Part shown: one piece after another, positions 10,720-22,556 of the stretch
How the letters are laid out: the number at the start of each line of letters is the position of its first letter
Numbering within the stretch: the stretch's first letter is position 1
NCBI GenBank assembly: GCA_039881145.1
Contig: JAYKKI010000032.1
Coordinates: 11,771,501 to 11,835,500, forward strand
Length of the DNA: 64,000 bases
Direction: 5' to 3'
Source of the DNA: Druceiella hillmani
Taxonomy: Eukaryota; Arthropoda; Insecta; Lepidoptera; Hepialidae
Notes under the pieces: model-generated
Databases searched by the model: none
Seen by the model: only the letters and a program-made list of their open reading frames with translations
Told to the model about the DNA's origin: nothing
Made by a program: the position numbers and the translations under genes

Positions 10720-12630
10720 ATATACAATATATTTATAATTTTATATATATTATAATATTTGCATAAATTTAAGCTACTTTTTTTCTAAAACAAATATTAT
10801 ACATTCCATAAATTATTTAAAAACAGAGCTAAGAACGAAGATTTTAAACTAACAAACAAGAATCGTCAAAACTGAAACAGCACTTTAGCTTAAAGCTCAC
10901 TCTAACACTCCAGCGCATTAAAAAAAATCTACAGAATTGAAGACACAATTTCAACATTTTAAATAGTAGTATCATTATGAACATTGTGAATACAAGACCA
11001 AAACAAGAAAGAAGAATTGTAAAGTAATAATAATAGACTACATACAAACTATCAGAAACAATTTTAAATATTGGAAAAATATGGGAAAAAACGACTAAAG
11101 CAATTATGGAAGGGAAAAATTCTGGCGATGGCCTTAAAAGTAAATATATTCATAACTCATTCTCGCAATTGGAGAATACTTCAACTTATTCAAAGAGAAG
11201 ATTGAGGATACATAGTTTGCCTCTCTAATTTTTTTATGCCTGACCAGTTGAATTGCGGTCTACAATAAAAATTCCGGTCATGTTAGTCGAGGTCACAATA
11301 ATTTTAGCTGCCGTTACACGATACGCTAACAAATAACAGGCTCACGTACGAATGGACAAACATTTCAAAAATAATATTTTATATTCTAATGCTTTCATTA
11401 TATACTTCTAAATGAGTTTGCCCTCAATATATTCAAGGTTCCCTCAAAATAATTCTACAAGTTGTTTTTAAATTATAAATATCGACAACAGATTCAAATT
11501 TTAACAAATTCAGGAAACAAACTAAGTTCATGGATTATATATGCCACGAATTGAACAATTTTATGTACGAAAGACGAACACAAAGGACGTCTTCGTCTAA
11601 CCTCATTCAGACCTAGATTAATAAAAGTAAAGTCATTGCACTCAGGTTACTTACTAAAGTACACACCTTTTCCGCATCACTCTGTACTTTAGTTTCGTCA
11701 GGTTCATTTTCACAATGTAAGCCCAAGTGGAAAATTTCATTACGAGTTATCTATTAAATACACTATAAATTTATTTAATAACTGCTTGTTTATTAGCTAG
11801 GTACTTCTTTTTGTTGTTGTACTACTGTAATCTAAATAACTTTTTGAAAATATTAAATTTGCTCGGCTTCTAATGCGGAAAACTGATTTCGGTAAAATAT
11901 TTACTAAATGTTACTCCAAGTCAACTCTTACGTTCTTCATATAACTTCATCTCAACTGAGTTAGTAGTTTCTCTTTGATGTACGTTCAAACAGACACACA
12001 GACCCCTAAATCATTTGTTCTCAACATAGATGTACAAAACAGGCCATTTCGACAATTTTAATATAAATGTTCCATAAAAATATTAGTAGCTTTCTATTAG
12101 ACAAAAATATAATTATTTAAACCTTTGAAACAATAAACATTATAATTATACTGAAATATGCTTAGGCAATTTTTGAAACTACTTACTGGCTAATCAAAAA
12201 TAATATAACCACATATTAATAAGATATCATAAGTCTTACAGCTTTAAATTTTAAACACTGAACGACATAGTATTTTCGTTTAAAGAAAGTGACTGAATTA
12301 CCAAGACGTCAGAAATAGATTAATATAGAAACTTTTAATTTTTGTTAACAAACAAAATATATTTTGATATTTTTATTTACTTTTACAATTTTTAAAAAAT
12401 CTTCTACGGTAATACAAGATTTAATGAATTTTCTAACATGTCCACTACGATAAAAGTAACATATTTTCCTGGGTTTCCACAGTTAATCAACCTATCAAGC
12501 ATGCGTAGAACTCGTCCTACGTGCATTTCATTCATATTTTGGCACTTTGGTACATTTAAAACTACATTATATTTCCATTAAACTATTTACAATTATTAAT
12601 TTTTCACAATTGAAATATATTGCTTAAATA
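10720..12630. other. AT-rich stretch, nothing firmly recognised
   Basis: No coding frame. A less AT-rich block at about 11235-11355 (gaattgcggtctac, ggtcatgttagtcgaggtca, tttagctgccgttacacg) could be a conserved non-coding element, by inference only. A 'cagacacacagaccc' phrase at about 11991 resembles tails of an old interspersed repeat seen elsewhere in the window. Confidence 0.4.
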
Positions 12631-12639
12631 TATATATAT

Positions 12640-13490
12640 ATATATAAAGCTACATAGCTTTCACAAGCGTAGAAACATAGAGCATATTTAAAAAGTTAAA
12701 AGACCTAGGATTATCGCTGTAGTTTTCCTGTAAACTTTTAGTCACATTTAACCAACATTCTTTCTTTTATGATTTTGGCTTAATAATTTCAGAAATAAGG
12801 GATAGAATATTCCTTTCCTGCATATTTTTTGGAACATATTTTTAAATATAAAATTTAAAATTAAAAAAAATATATTTTTGTCTTCTTCATAACAGGCCCT
12901 TTCAAATGATACCCCCATATAATGTATAAAATAAAAAAAATTGAAGACCTATATTTCCATCGTCTCTCTTTAATTCTTATATAATAATTTCTGAAATATT
13001 AACTGGTAAATATATATGTATTAATAACATATGTTACTATACTAAATTTCTAATTTTCTAAGCCGCATGGTTCTGGAAAATCAGCTCTGAATGTAATATG
13101 AAAATATATTGCCTACTGTATTTTTCGTAGGTGTATAATAATGATTATTTCGAAAATTATGAAATGTGCAATAGTATCGTAATTAAAGGGAGGAACAAAT
13201 TTTTTTCGCATATTTATTAAAATTATAAAAAACTACTTTTTCGACCCTTATAACTAGCCCTATCAAACGATATCCCATACCATATATGAAATTTTAAAAA
13301 AATTATTACTTAATTTTGCTCCCCTAAAATTTCTAAATGAATATTTTTGAATTTTAGCTATTGAAATGTTTTACTACGTGCCAAATTTTAAGATTGCACG
13401 TTAAAGAGTTTCTAAGAAAAACGTCTGTGACGGATGGATGTACAGACACGTGAGTGATCTCATGAGGGCCTTAGGAGATTCACATGTCTT
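12640..13490 (+). repeat. Old interspersed repeats, two related copies
   Basis: 12878-13015 and 13228-13475 share a layout of 'cttataac(a/t)(a/g)gcccT(T/A)TCAAA(T/C)GATA' followed by a 'gt(a/c)tataaa' region and a cagacacgtgagtgat(c/t)t tail (about 13451). A third copy lies at 53495-53735 and ends in the same gacagacacgtgagtgat phrase. A weaker copy is at 14270-14525. No coding content. I infer degenerate copies of a dispersed retroelement tail. Confidence 0.5.
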
Positions 13491-13499
13491 CTATGTGCT

Positions 13500-14080
13500 C
13501 AATAGTTCCAGTTTACATATTCGAAAATTGCGGGAATGTAGAAGGGAGTGAGATTCTTACGAGGCTCTCCTTATATCTATAAAAATCCTTTTGTCTATGG
13601 AATCCTTATATCTATCTTAAGCTTGAAAAAGGTATTTACTACCATTGTCTTTTGTAATGAAATTAGACGAGATATCTTCCAATAGGACAACCCGTCTGCA
13701 ACTTATGTATCAGGGGTACAGAAATTAATTAAAATATTTGTCATTTCGTGTCGTTGGTGTAATTATAATGACACTTATCACGTAACAATAAATCTAATCA
13801 TCAAGTATTGTGCTTCTCTGAAGTATGTGTAAATGAGTGTTATAATGTTAACAGTTAGTTAAACCGCAAGGCCGTGAGCCTTTTTTTTTAATTTCATTAA
13901 AATAATTATATTAGTGGTTCTTAACATCGGTTCTATGATATTTGAATGAAAAACGTTTATAGTAAGGTTTCTTTTTTCAAAAAAAGAATTCATAATTTGT
14001 CTCTAAGTTTTCATTGGATATTGTAATTTAAGCACAATATGCAACGAAAACTTAGAGTTACAACATGTAAGCTCTCTCTC
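13500..14080. other. AT-rich stretch, nothing recognised
   Basis: No coding frame, RNA gene or clear repeat seen. Confidence 0.5.
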
Positions 14081-14081
14081 C

Positions 14082-14082
<1 letters not shown>

Positions 14083-14137
<55 letters not shown>

Positions 14138-14138
14138 T
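14083..14138. repeat. (TA)n microsatellite
   Basis: A TA run with one TG interruption. Confidence 0.9.
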
Positions 14139-14680
14139 ACTTAAAGATGATTTTTCATCATATGACTATGTTGTTTTCTGTTTTTGCAACTTATCTTCCA
14201 CAAACGTCAAAAAACGTGAATTTCTTTATAACTATAAGGTAAAACTATAGATAAACTGTAATTTTGGCTTTACCACTTTAGTAGAGAAGGGTATATAATA
14301 TTATAGATATTATATATTGTAGATAGTATTTTCACCTGTATATCCTAAAAACTATTTTACATGAAATGAAATCACAAAACTATTTAGAAACCCCCGTGAC
14401 GCCCTTCCATTTTGTATAAACTTATAAAATTTTAAAAAATCTAATCTCTAAATCGAACGGTTTCTGAGTAAAACGGGTATCACACACAAAAGGGCGGACA
14501 CCTGGGTGATCTCGAATGTGACGGTGAATCGTTTTTTTTCTATTAACTTACGAAAACCTGTCCTGAAAGGCTAGAGTAGCGATTAACCCGTAAATTTCAG
14601 AATGGAAAGCTGCTAGTAAACCTTTTATTTTTTCATATACAAGTTTTTCAACGGAACGAACTTGTTTCTATTACTTTATT

Positions 14681-15183
14681 TTTATTTGAAGATTACTACT
14701 TTTATACTTTCTTATTTGAATATTACTACTTTTATACTTTCTTATTTGAAGATTACTACTTTTATACTTTCTTATTTGAAGATTACTACTTTTATACTTT
14801 CTTATTTGAAGATTACTACTTTTATACTTTCTTATTTGAAGATTACTACTTTTATACTTTCTTATTTGAAGATTACTACTTTTATACTTTCTTATTTGAA
14901 GATTACTACTTTTATACTTTCTTATTTGAAGATTACTACTTTTATACTTTCTTATTTGAAGATTACTACTTTTATACTTTCTTATTTGAATATTACTACT
15001 TTTATACTTTCTTATTTGAAGATTACTACTTTTATACTTTCTTATTTGAAGATTACTACTTTTATACTTTCTTATTTGAAGATTACTACTTTTATACTTT
15101 CTTATTTGAAGATTACTACTTTTATACTTTCTTATTTGAAGATTACTACTTTTATACTTTCTTATTTGAAGATTACTACTTTT
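14681..15183. repeat. 30-bp minisatellite, near-perfect
   Basis: About 16.7 units of a 30-bp monomer (tttatactttcttatttg + aagattactact). All units are identical except two with gaatatt in place of gaagatt (near 14718 and 14988). The near identity points to recent expansion by slippage or unequal exchange. Since 30 is divisible by three, a plus-strand frame of 176 codons stays open, with the 10-residue repeat KITTFILSYL. That frame has no ATG and is a by-product of the array. Confidence 0.95.
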
Positions 15184-15189
15184 CTTCTA

Positions 15190-15500
15190 TAGTATAACAA
15201 AGCATACAAATTAAAGAGTTGAAACTTGTTTTATTATAAATTAATTGTACGTTCTGATCGACATATTTCGATTTACCTGCTATCATTAGTTTGAGAAATA
15301 TTATACACATTCTTTTATTTTTATTTGAAATATATTAACATATTCCTTTGTTTTACTCGAAAATAAAAATTCGTTTAATAACAAAAACCTAGTTTATATC
15401 CTATCAGTACAGTGCGTTTTATATACACATATAAAACACGCCAAAAATACACAGAAAACGTTTCATACTCGCTTTATGATAAACTTTTTTGTATGTTTTG
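15190..15500. other. AT-rich stretch, nothing recognised
   Basis: No gene, RNA or repeat seen. Confidence 0.5.
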
Positions 15501-15501
15501 T

Positions 15502-15522
15502 ACATATAAATTTTCATTTATA

Positions 15523-15602
<80 letters not shown>

Positions 15603-15629
15603 CATATATATAAATGAAAATTTATATGT
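15502..15629. repeat. Long inverted repeat around a (TA)n(TG)n microsatellite
   Basis: Arms of about 36 bp are complementary: acatataaattttcattt plus tatatatgtatatat on the left, and the reverse complement ending aaatgaaaatttatatgt on the right at 15629. The arms surround a compound (TA)n(TG)n tract. The arrangement can extrude a cruciform. Confidence 0.75.
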
Positions 15630-15639
15630 CAACTGAAAC

Positions 15640-15930
15640 AAAATTCGAAAAACAAAAAAATTAGAACTTCAATAATCGAAATTAAAAATCGTTGGTATAC
15701 CACAAAATATACAGCATTTTTTTTAATTGTCAGAAAAAATTTAAAAAGATTTTATTTAACGTGCGCAAAACTAAGCCAAGAATTTTCGCCGAGTATGAAA
15801 AAAGAGAGTATTGCAAAAAATTATTTATAAAAATTGAAATCATTGCCAAATCATTGTGACAATTGATATAGTTAGCTTATTCTTATAATTATATAGGTAG
15901 CTTATTGCATAGTTTGCTTTATATAATACA

Positions 15931-15961
<31 letters not shown>

Positions 15962-17280
15962 CATGTAAAAAATAATCGGCAAAATCGGTCAAGAATTACG
16001 ACCTGTAGCTTCATATATACATATGTACACTGATGAAGTGCAGATCGACAGGCGGGTAGGCATATCTTTTTTAATGACAAATTTAGATTATAATTTATAA
16101 TAATTTTACGAAAAAATCTCTTTTTTCCGGAAAGCCATATTAATTAAAGTTGGTTAGTTATAAAAGTACCCGAGTTATAATAATTTCTATCGTCAAAACT
16201 CAAGACTATCGCACTGGTCGATGATAAAGCACACACCCGCGGAAAGTGCAAATCAGAAGAATGGAAAAAGAAATCAATAAAGAAAATACAAATAGAGAAA
16301 ACTTTTCTCGAATTAACCAATATAAAACGAAGTGAGGAACATCTTTGTGATGATCGATCTGCATATATTTTGGATATCCAATCGATCGATCTGCGTATAT
16401 TTTGGATATCCAAAATTAATTTATATACTTTTAGCCTCAACACTCTTTTTACACCTTAAATACTCTCTTTTCCATACAGGTTTCATTGATTCCACAATAT
16501 CAGTCGCTCAATTTGCATCAGAGCTCAAAAAGAAATTCTACGTCACAAATGTACTTACGCACACATACCTTTATACATTGTATTTACCCAATGTTGGTTA
16601 AACACTTGAGTTAAGCCGATAGGATCCGACAAGATTCTGATTTACACTTAGCAAATATTTGAAACGTATTAAGTCCAATTTGTTCTCGCCTGCACAGAGT
16701 ATTGATAGATGATATGTGTTTACATTCGACTGATTTATGCGTAAATTTATATTTGATTAATCCTTAGTATTTGTAAATCAATTATTTATATAATTACCAT
16801 TCTCTTCATATCGAAAGCATTTAATTCTTATTCCCATACATTTTTTGAAGATATTTTCTGTTTGTCATTTATTAATATAAACTATATTATAATGCTTTAG
16901 ACGTACAGTATATAATGCTTTAAACGTTTAGACGTACAGACAGACTCGACTTGGTTCACATGTGTCTTTTATAGTCCCATTCTGTCTTTCCCTATAGTCG
17001 GAATGACTACAAAGTTCGAATCGTGACTTCTCTATGAACTAATTAATTGTTTCGATCAGGACACATTAGTATATCCTATTCTTCTGACACCTAACATCGC
17101 TTAGGAGTTCGAGTTTACGACCTTTGCTCTCAATTTTGTTGTTACTTTGCTAGTCGAAATCACTGATGGCCCTACAGATATTACTGAAATATTGGGACAA
17201 TCTCATTATTAAACAGCAGGTTATATACCCTATAAATAGCCTAAAATATGTATGAAATATATTTAAAATATGTAATTAAT
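15640..17280. other. AT-rich stretch with small repeats
   Basis: Contains a (TA)n tract near 15932-15960 and a direct duplication of about 32 bp at 16349-16412 (gatcgatctgc(a/g)tatatt + ttggatatcca). An old interspersed-repeat fragment near 16920-16985 has the phrase cgtacagacagactcgact. No gene was recognised. Confidence 0.45.
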
Positions 17281-17289
17281 CCTGCTTTA

Positions 17290-18080
17290 AGGACTTTTCC
17301 ATCAACTTATTTTATTAATTCCTTTAGTGTCAAATATTTTCTTCATCTCAGTGGGAAAAATATTACAAACCACAGCAATGCGCTTTAACAATTTTTTCCT
17401 GTTATACGGAACTTTTAAATGATTCTTCGTATTATCAAATTGCTCTAAAATCTGTATTATGGAAATCGTTTAACACGTCGTTGATCGCTCCAAAGTTTTT
17501 GGTTCAGAATAACACTGCTTCCAGCTACATTCAAATTACAATCATTTCGGTCAACAAAGGCACACAGTAGGGAGTTTATCTTTATACGCCCTAATAGAAA
17601 TCGGTGCTTCAATGAACACTTCTTTTGTTTTAGAAATATTTTTTTTTCTTTTTTAAATGTAACATGGCACGTGTTTTGGCTAAACGACAGATTCCATTTA
17701 TTAAGTTTCATAAGATATCCGAAGGACTTCAGCTACATTGATCATATTTAAATCAACGTCAAAGATAAAAAAGTACAATTTTTAAAGGTAGAAAACATCT
17801 GGAGTTTGTGCAATAAATAATCTAACTTCTCAAATTCTTCGCGAGTTACCGAGTGTGAACAAACAGGTTCATGTTCTGTTTTCCTAATAACTAAATTTGA
17901 AATATGAAGGCAATAATTATCTGGCTCAAATATAAATGATTCGATTGTTCATTGCAATCCGTATGTCTTGCACGACATATTAAATTCCAAGTACGCAATT
18001 TTTAAGTAATGTTAATAATCCGGCATATTTTGGATCAAACAATATTTTCCTATAATACATTTTATGGTAGAATTATTAAA
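17290..18080 (-). pseudogene. Possible decayed coding region, family unknown
   Basis: Several minus-strand pieces in different frames read like protein. One is open at 17457-17711 (84 codons, including SLLCAFVDRNDCNLNVAG). Another, just downstream in a different frame (about 17285-17450), includes LKVPYNRKKLLKRIAVV. An upstream piece (about 17790-17910) includes NLVIRKTEHEPVCSHSV. Together they look like fragments of one frame-shifted mobile-element gene. I do not recognise the family, and AT-rich chance frames could explain part of this. Confidence 0.25.
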
Positions 18081-18120
18081 CTTATCAGTGAGAATATTGC
18101 TTTTTTAATTTTTAATTAGC

Positions 18121-18163
18121 TGGGTTTATGTGAAGCTTGCAAGCAAGGCTTCACATAAACCCA
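18121..18163. repeat. Perfect 16-bp inverted repeat with 11-nt loop
   Basis: Arms tgggtttatgtgaagc and gcttcacataaaccca match perfectly around ttgcaagcaag. The hairpin is too short for an animal pre-miRNA and no terminator context applies. A very recent foldback or a repair-generated palindrome is more likely. Confidence 0.8.
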
Positions 18164-18890
18164 CTCAGATTTTGTTTGCCTTTAAACGGAGAAAAACCGC
18201 TTTGCAACTATTAAAAGTTGTGGATCTTTCTTATTCAAAACTGTAACATGAAAACTTGTCTCACATGTTGCTTTTATTTTCCTAGTGCTTGAATTTTCCT
18301 AGTACACAAAATTTTCTCGTAGATTGGACAATCTAAAATATTTGTATCGTGTATAAATACTTTATTCTAATTGTTTATTCTGAACTCATACTCTATAACA
18401 GAGTTATCAATCATTCTCAATCTTTACAAATAAACTCAGTCCTTATTATTGTTCGTAATGTATTTTTCATACCAATAATGTTCCACCCTTAAGATACTCA
18501 AATTATATAAGTCCGCAATGTATTTTAATACCAATAATATTCAATTCCTAAGATGCTTTAATTATATTGCATTGAAATTGTAAACTTCTAATTAGATCCT
18601 CTTTTACAATCCTTTAATAACCACAGTTTGTGAGCCACAATGTAACAAAACGCTATTACGCAAAAAAAGGCTAAGAAATAAGCTCCTTCCATACTCTAAG
18701 TGGAAAGCCATTTGAGACATCTCGAAAACGTCTCTTTCATTATTAGGAAACAAAATTTTCCTGAATAAATAAGAGCGAAAGATATCTTGAGAAAAAAATC
18801 TTAAGGGGACACTGGATAACGTTAATTAAAGATAAAAAACAGTATGGCGAAGTGTTATTGGATTTTACTTATGCATTCATATTTTTATCC
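18164..18890. other. AT-rich stretch with one short tandem duplication
   Basis: A 58-60 bp unit is duplicated at about 18456-18573 (aatgtattttt..ataccaataat..t + cctaagat). Nothing else was recognised. Confidence 0.5.
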
Positions 18891-18894
18891 TTGT

Positions 18895-19050
18895 TTAGTG
18901 AGGGCTACTGGGGAGTTTAATAATAGGCCGGCTGTTTAGACAGTCATTGCGTAGGTCGCTTTGTTAATAAGTGAGATCGTGTATCTGGCTCCGGGCATTG
19001 GTAGCTCGACGCGGCGGAATGCGTGGGCGATAATATACTTTTTATTAACT
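18895..19050. other. GC-rich island
   Basis: Sharp rise in GC compared with both flanks (ggctactggggag, ataggccggctg, gctcgacgcggcggaatg). There is no open frame of useful length. It may be a conserved regulatory element, by inference. Confidence 0.35.
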
Positions 19051-20230
19051 GTGTTCTTTAGACTTTCAACTTTTGAGTAGGAAATGGTTTGTGAAATATT
19101 TATACATTCTTACATGGATCGATTGTATGTCTGCTAATTTAATAAGCCCGCGTAATTAAACACGTTTTCAAGAGGTAAATTCTGTCTTTTTTTGTTTTGT
19201 TGTTAGGGTTTGGCATGAAAACGGCTCACTCGATTAACATAAATGTTTCACCATCGTAAAATTTATAGGATCTGGATGGACATAGAGTTATTCACTTTTA
19301 TAACTTTTGAGTAATGAGCCATACCGATCTAAATAAAAAGAGGTTTGTGCTTAATCAAAAATGTTAATCGTAGCTGCAATGATTCAATTCAGCATTATAT
19401 ATTGCTAATTATTACAAATTGTCTGCTATGATACACTTACAGGTATAAAATTTAAACCAGAAATATTTTCATGCTACAAAAATTAAACCAATAGAGCAAC
19501 ATCAAATTATTGTTTTAAATATTGTACATGATAACCAAATTTCCAAAAATATTTTAATATGTTTGTGGCTTATTACTGTAAATTGTGATTTTTTAAATTG
19601 TTTTCATGTTATAATATTGGACAACTCGATTGTATATTCCTCTAAAACAATATTTATCATTATTTATTTAAATAAACATTTCAAAATTATATTAATTATG
19701 ATATATATTAATTAAACCGCAATTACTTTTTATTTAACCCCTTTTGAATTTATAATGCCATTTTGCAAATAGCTAGTCGGTTCTTAAGCTGATTTTGAAA
19801 TTTTTCACGTAATAGTTTTGATTGACATTATTTCATATTTTATACATTTTATAGAACCCCACAAGACTTAAAGGCGTTTTATTGAAAATAATAAATGTAA
19901 AGAACAAAAAAAAATAAACAAATACATAAAGACCGGGAAAGAGTGGAGCCGTGGCGATTTTGCATTACCCCAGCGAAATTTGTTGTACTATCGCACTATA
20001 TGTATACTGATAAAAAAAATAATGGAATGGGTTTTGCTGAATAAAGTCAAAGATAAAAATACATTAATAAAATAAGAAATTAAAATGCAAGATATAAATG
20101 TGGATTGAAAAAGAACCTGATAAAAAAATCACTTATAATTAGATTCACTGCCTACACAAAAACTACGTGAATTCAGCACAATATTACTTTAACCTGTCAC
20201 AAGTTATTTCGTTTGGTAACTTTATACACT
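19051..20230. other. AT-rich stretch, nothing firmly recognised
   Basis: No gene. A small GC-balanced block at about 19930-20005 (gaccgggaaagagtggagcc, cattaccccagcgaa) stands out. Confidence 0.45.
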
Positions 20231-20234
20231 AATC

Positions 20235-20345
20235 TCCAGTTATTGCTTAGCGCGCTATCCCCTCTATTGCCGCGTAATTTTCATCACATGTTATCGTGAT
20301 GCTACCTGAAACATTTCACATGTTACCGTGCATTAAAGGTCTCAT
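20235..20345. other. GC-balanced block, possible conserved element
   Basis: Contains ttagcgcgctatccc and ttgccgcgtaattttc, followed by two similar halves: cacatgttatcgtg and cacatgttaccgtg. The internal repeat and composition differ from the flanks. A regulatory role is inference only. Confidence 0.3.
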
Positions 20346-21166
20346 TTCACTCTGTGTTGTATGTAAGTGAAATTAATATTCTTCGTAAAATAATTTTTCC
20401 TCAATTCGAACTGAATTAGAGTTCTAAATTTCTTTATTAATCGTTGATATTACCAAAACTTGCAATCATTTGATGATACTATCTATCATAAACCTGACAT
20501 TGAATCAAATGATAATATAATAAAACTAAACTTTTCCCGAGCTTTTTTTTAAATTTTAGTTCAAATAAATATTGGTTCAAATTAATATTTTATTTTCATA
20601 AATAAATACAACACCCCCAAACAAAAATCTAGGGAAGCTTATTTACTCTGAACTAATTTCCATCCAGTGAATAAATTGAATCATAAAACAAATTTCTTAC
20701 TGTACTGTACTGGTAGGTTTTACATCTAATGATCTATTTATAATGATCATTTACTCAAGATATACAATCTAATGACTTAATGTAAACAGTTTCATGTTTC
20801 CACTTTCAATATAAACATTATGCTCATACCAAGGCATTACTTATGCTCGTTGTGTAAATTCAGGATAAGTTATCCTATTTTTCGAGGACAACTTTTAAAC
20901 TCTAATAACATATCTATGTAATATGACGTCATTATGTGTAACCCTTGATATTGTACTTTCTCTCCATATCACAAGTATATTTACCAGTATGATTCACAAA
21001 TATGTACAAATATTTTAAAATATTTGAGGTAAATAAACTTAATAATATTTTGTGAATGTACTCTCACTTGTGAATGTACTTTTGATTATTAGAAATTAAA
21101 GAGTGAATTTAATTAAGAATTAAGTATATCAAAGTTTCTAATTATCGAAATGGTCAAATTTGATGT
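20346..21166. other. AT-rich stretch, nothing recognised
   Basis: No gene, RNA or clear repeat seen. Confidence 0.5.
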
Positions 21167-21384
21167 TGAATATTTTTGGCGTTAATTTTGTAGAAATTAA
21201 TTATTCACAATTAAATGAAACTACGTGATGTAGTATTATTTCTACTTTCTTTAAGTTCTTAACCATCTTAGCCCAGGGCTAACAGCCCATCTAAAGATGT
21301 TGTAATACAACAAAACCTAGGTCGTGGTAAAGAACTTAAAGAAAGTAGAAATAATACTACATCACGTAGTTTCATTTAATTGTG
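21167..21384 (+). mobile_element. Foldback (MITE-like) element, copy C
   Basis: The asymmetric end (ttggcgttaattttgtagaa) is on the left. The TIR-like caattaaatgaaactacgtg is matched on the right by cacgtagtttcatttaattg. The hairpin arms are long and close to perfect. The right-arm ribozyme-like block has lost core bases (CTAAAGA, and CAAAA for CGAAA). Confidence 0.8.
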
Positions 21385-21826
21385 AAATTTTATGTTGTAA
21401 AATGTCCATTCATTCTCAACCAGTTTTATATCAAACTGGGATTTAATAATTTATTATCACATCCTTATTACCGGAGCTGAGTTTAGCCTTAAACGATATT
21501 AGCAGAGTAAAAAAAATCATTGTCATTCAAACATTAATTTTATATTTCTAAGTTTAAAATAAATCAATCCGTAAAGTAACTTTACAAAACAATTCATTTA
21601 ATCTATGAATTCTAATAAAATTGTATGAAATACCATATCGTCGGATCATTCTATAATCAACTTTCACTTGACGGTATATCACTTGACGATATAATGGTAT
21701 ACAGATATAAATCCAGCCTAAATAACGCCGAGCGATAACGAAATGAATATTTTTTTATTCGTTACTATAATACAAAAATATTTTTTACTTGAAATTGGTT
21801 AACAAGTAATTGAGAGACACCTTGCA
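21385..21826. other. AT-rich stretch, nothing recognised
   Basis: No gene, RNA or clear repeat between foldback copy C and the LINE fragment. Confidence 0.5.
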
Positions 21827-22242
21827 ATGAAGGATGATTCTCATCACAATCAGCTCATTGAGGTCTGCTCTTCAAAACTAGTCTTCTATTTATCTCCATC
21901 CACTTATACTGGCGGTCTTCTGACTTCAATGTATGACAGCCAGTGCCTAGACGTCATCTCTCCATCTATCCGTTTGCCGGGTCTCCGATTTACAGTTTGG
22001 ATTTTCATTCTACCAACGTCCAATTTTATTTATCATCCTCACACCTCATTAGATGTCTAGCCTGTTGTCACTCCATCCCAGCAGCTCCACATTCATTGCC
22101 AATAATTATCTCGTTTCTGATATGGTCTCGAAGAGAGTAGTCCTCTCCATTGCTCATTGCGGGACTCTCAATTTTGATGCAGTTATGATAATGAGCGTTT
22201 CATATCCGCATATCATTTTGGGCAGTATGTACTGGTTGTAAA
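21827..22242 (-). pseudogene. RTE-type LINE reverse transcriptase, C-terminal fragment
   Basis: Read on the minus strand across stops and shifts, the sequence follows the well-known C-terminus of insect RTE-type non-LTR polyproteins. In order: YNQYILPKMICGYET, then SKLRVPQ.AMER, a 'LRDHIRNE'-like stretch, QQARHLMRCEDDK (family WAGHxxRxxDxRW), NWTLVE.KSKL, then TDRWRDDV and ALAVIH. Conserved tryptophans have become stops. There are several stops and at least two frame changes, so it is dead. Only about 415 bp of the 3' part of the coding region remain, as expected for a 5'-truncated insertion. Plus-strand frames here are shadows. Confidence 0.75.
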
Positions 22243-22363
22243 TCCGCTTTTTGAGATGTGATCATACTGAATATATTTGGCGTTAATTTTGTAGAAATTC
22301 ATTATTCATAGTTAAATGAAACTACGTGATGTAGTATTATTTCTACTATCTTGAATTTATTTA

Positions 22364-22404
22364 CCACGACCTAGGTTTCATTGTATTACAACATCTTCAG
22401 GTGG
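22364..22404 (-). ncRNA. Hammerhead-like motif (copy D, left arm)
   Basis: On the minus strand: CCAC, CTGAAGA, T, gttgt-aat-acaat, GAA, ACC-TA-GGT, C, GTGG. It is complete except that the stem II closing pair is G-U. Predicted cleavage is after the C of GGTC. Confidence 0.5.
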
Positions 22405-22456
22405 GATATTAGCAAAGATCATTTTCTCGGATATTAGCAAAAATATTTGCTAAATC

Positions 22457-22497
22457 TCACCTGAAGATGTTGTAATACAACGAAACCTATGTCGTGG
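22457..22497 (+). ncRNA. Hammerhead-like motif (copy D, right arm)
   Basis: On the plus strand: TCAC/GTGG stem I with one G-U pair, CTGAAGA, T, gttgt-aat-acaac, GAA, ACC-TA-TGT (one mismatch in stem III), then C and GTGG. The core and cleavage triplet are kept. Confidence 0.45.
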
Positions 22498-22556
22498 TAA
22501 ATAAATTAAAGATAGTAGAAATAATATTACATCACGTAGTTTCATTTCACTGTGAA

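Larger units (their letters stand above)
22268..22554 (+). mobile_element. Foldback (MITE-like) element, copy D
   Basis: The most complete copy. The asymmetric left end carries tgaatatatttggcgtt, followed by inverted arms of about 110 bp. The centre is agcaaagatcat...agcaaaaatatttgct. Both arms retain the ribozyme-like block (22364-22404 minus, 22457-22497 plus). Only the LINE fragment and about 25 bp separate it from unrelated flank on its left. Confidence 0.85.

Noticed and set aside
14662..15192. 176-codon open frame on the plus strand
   Set aside because: It is the translation of the 30-bp minisatellite, begins at TTG and not ATG, and has no other coding sign.
16025..16060. CTGATGA, a hammerhead-like core start
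   Set aside because: No GAAA or cleavage triplet follows at a suitable distance, and no stems form.
18121..18163. Possible pre-miRNA or terminator hairpin
   Set aside because: Arms of 16 bp are too short for an animal pre-miRNA, and a bacterial-type terminator does not apply.
21827..22241. Three plus-strand frames of 62-77 codons
   Set aside because: They are shadows of the minus-strand LINE fragment.
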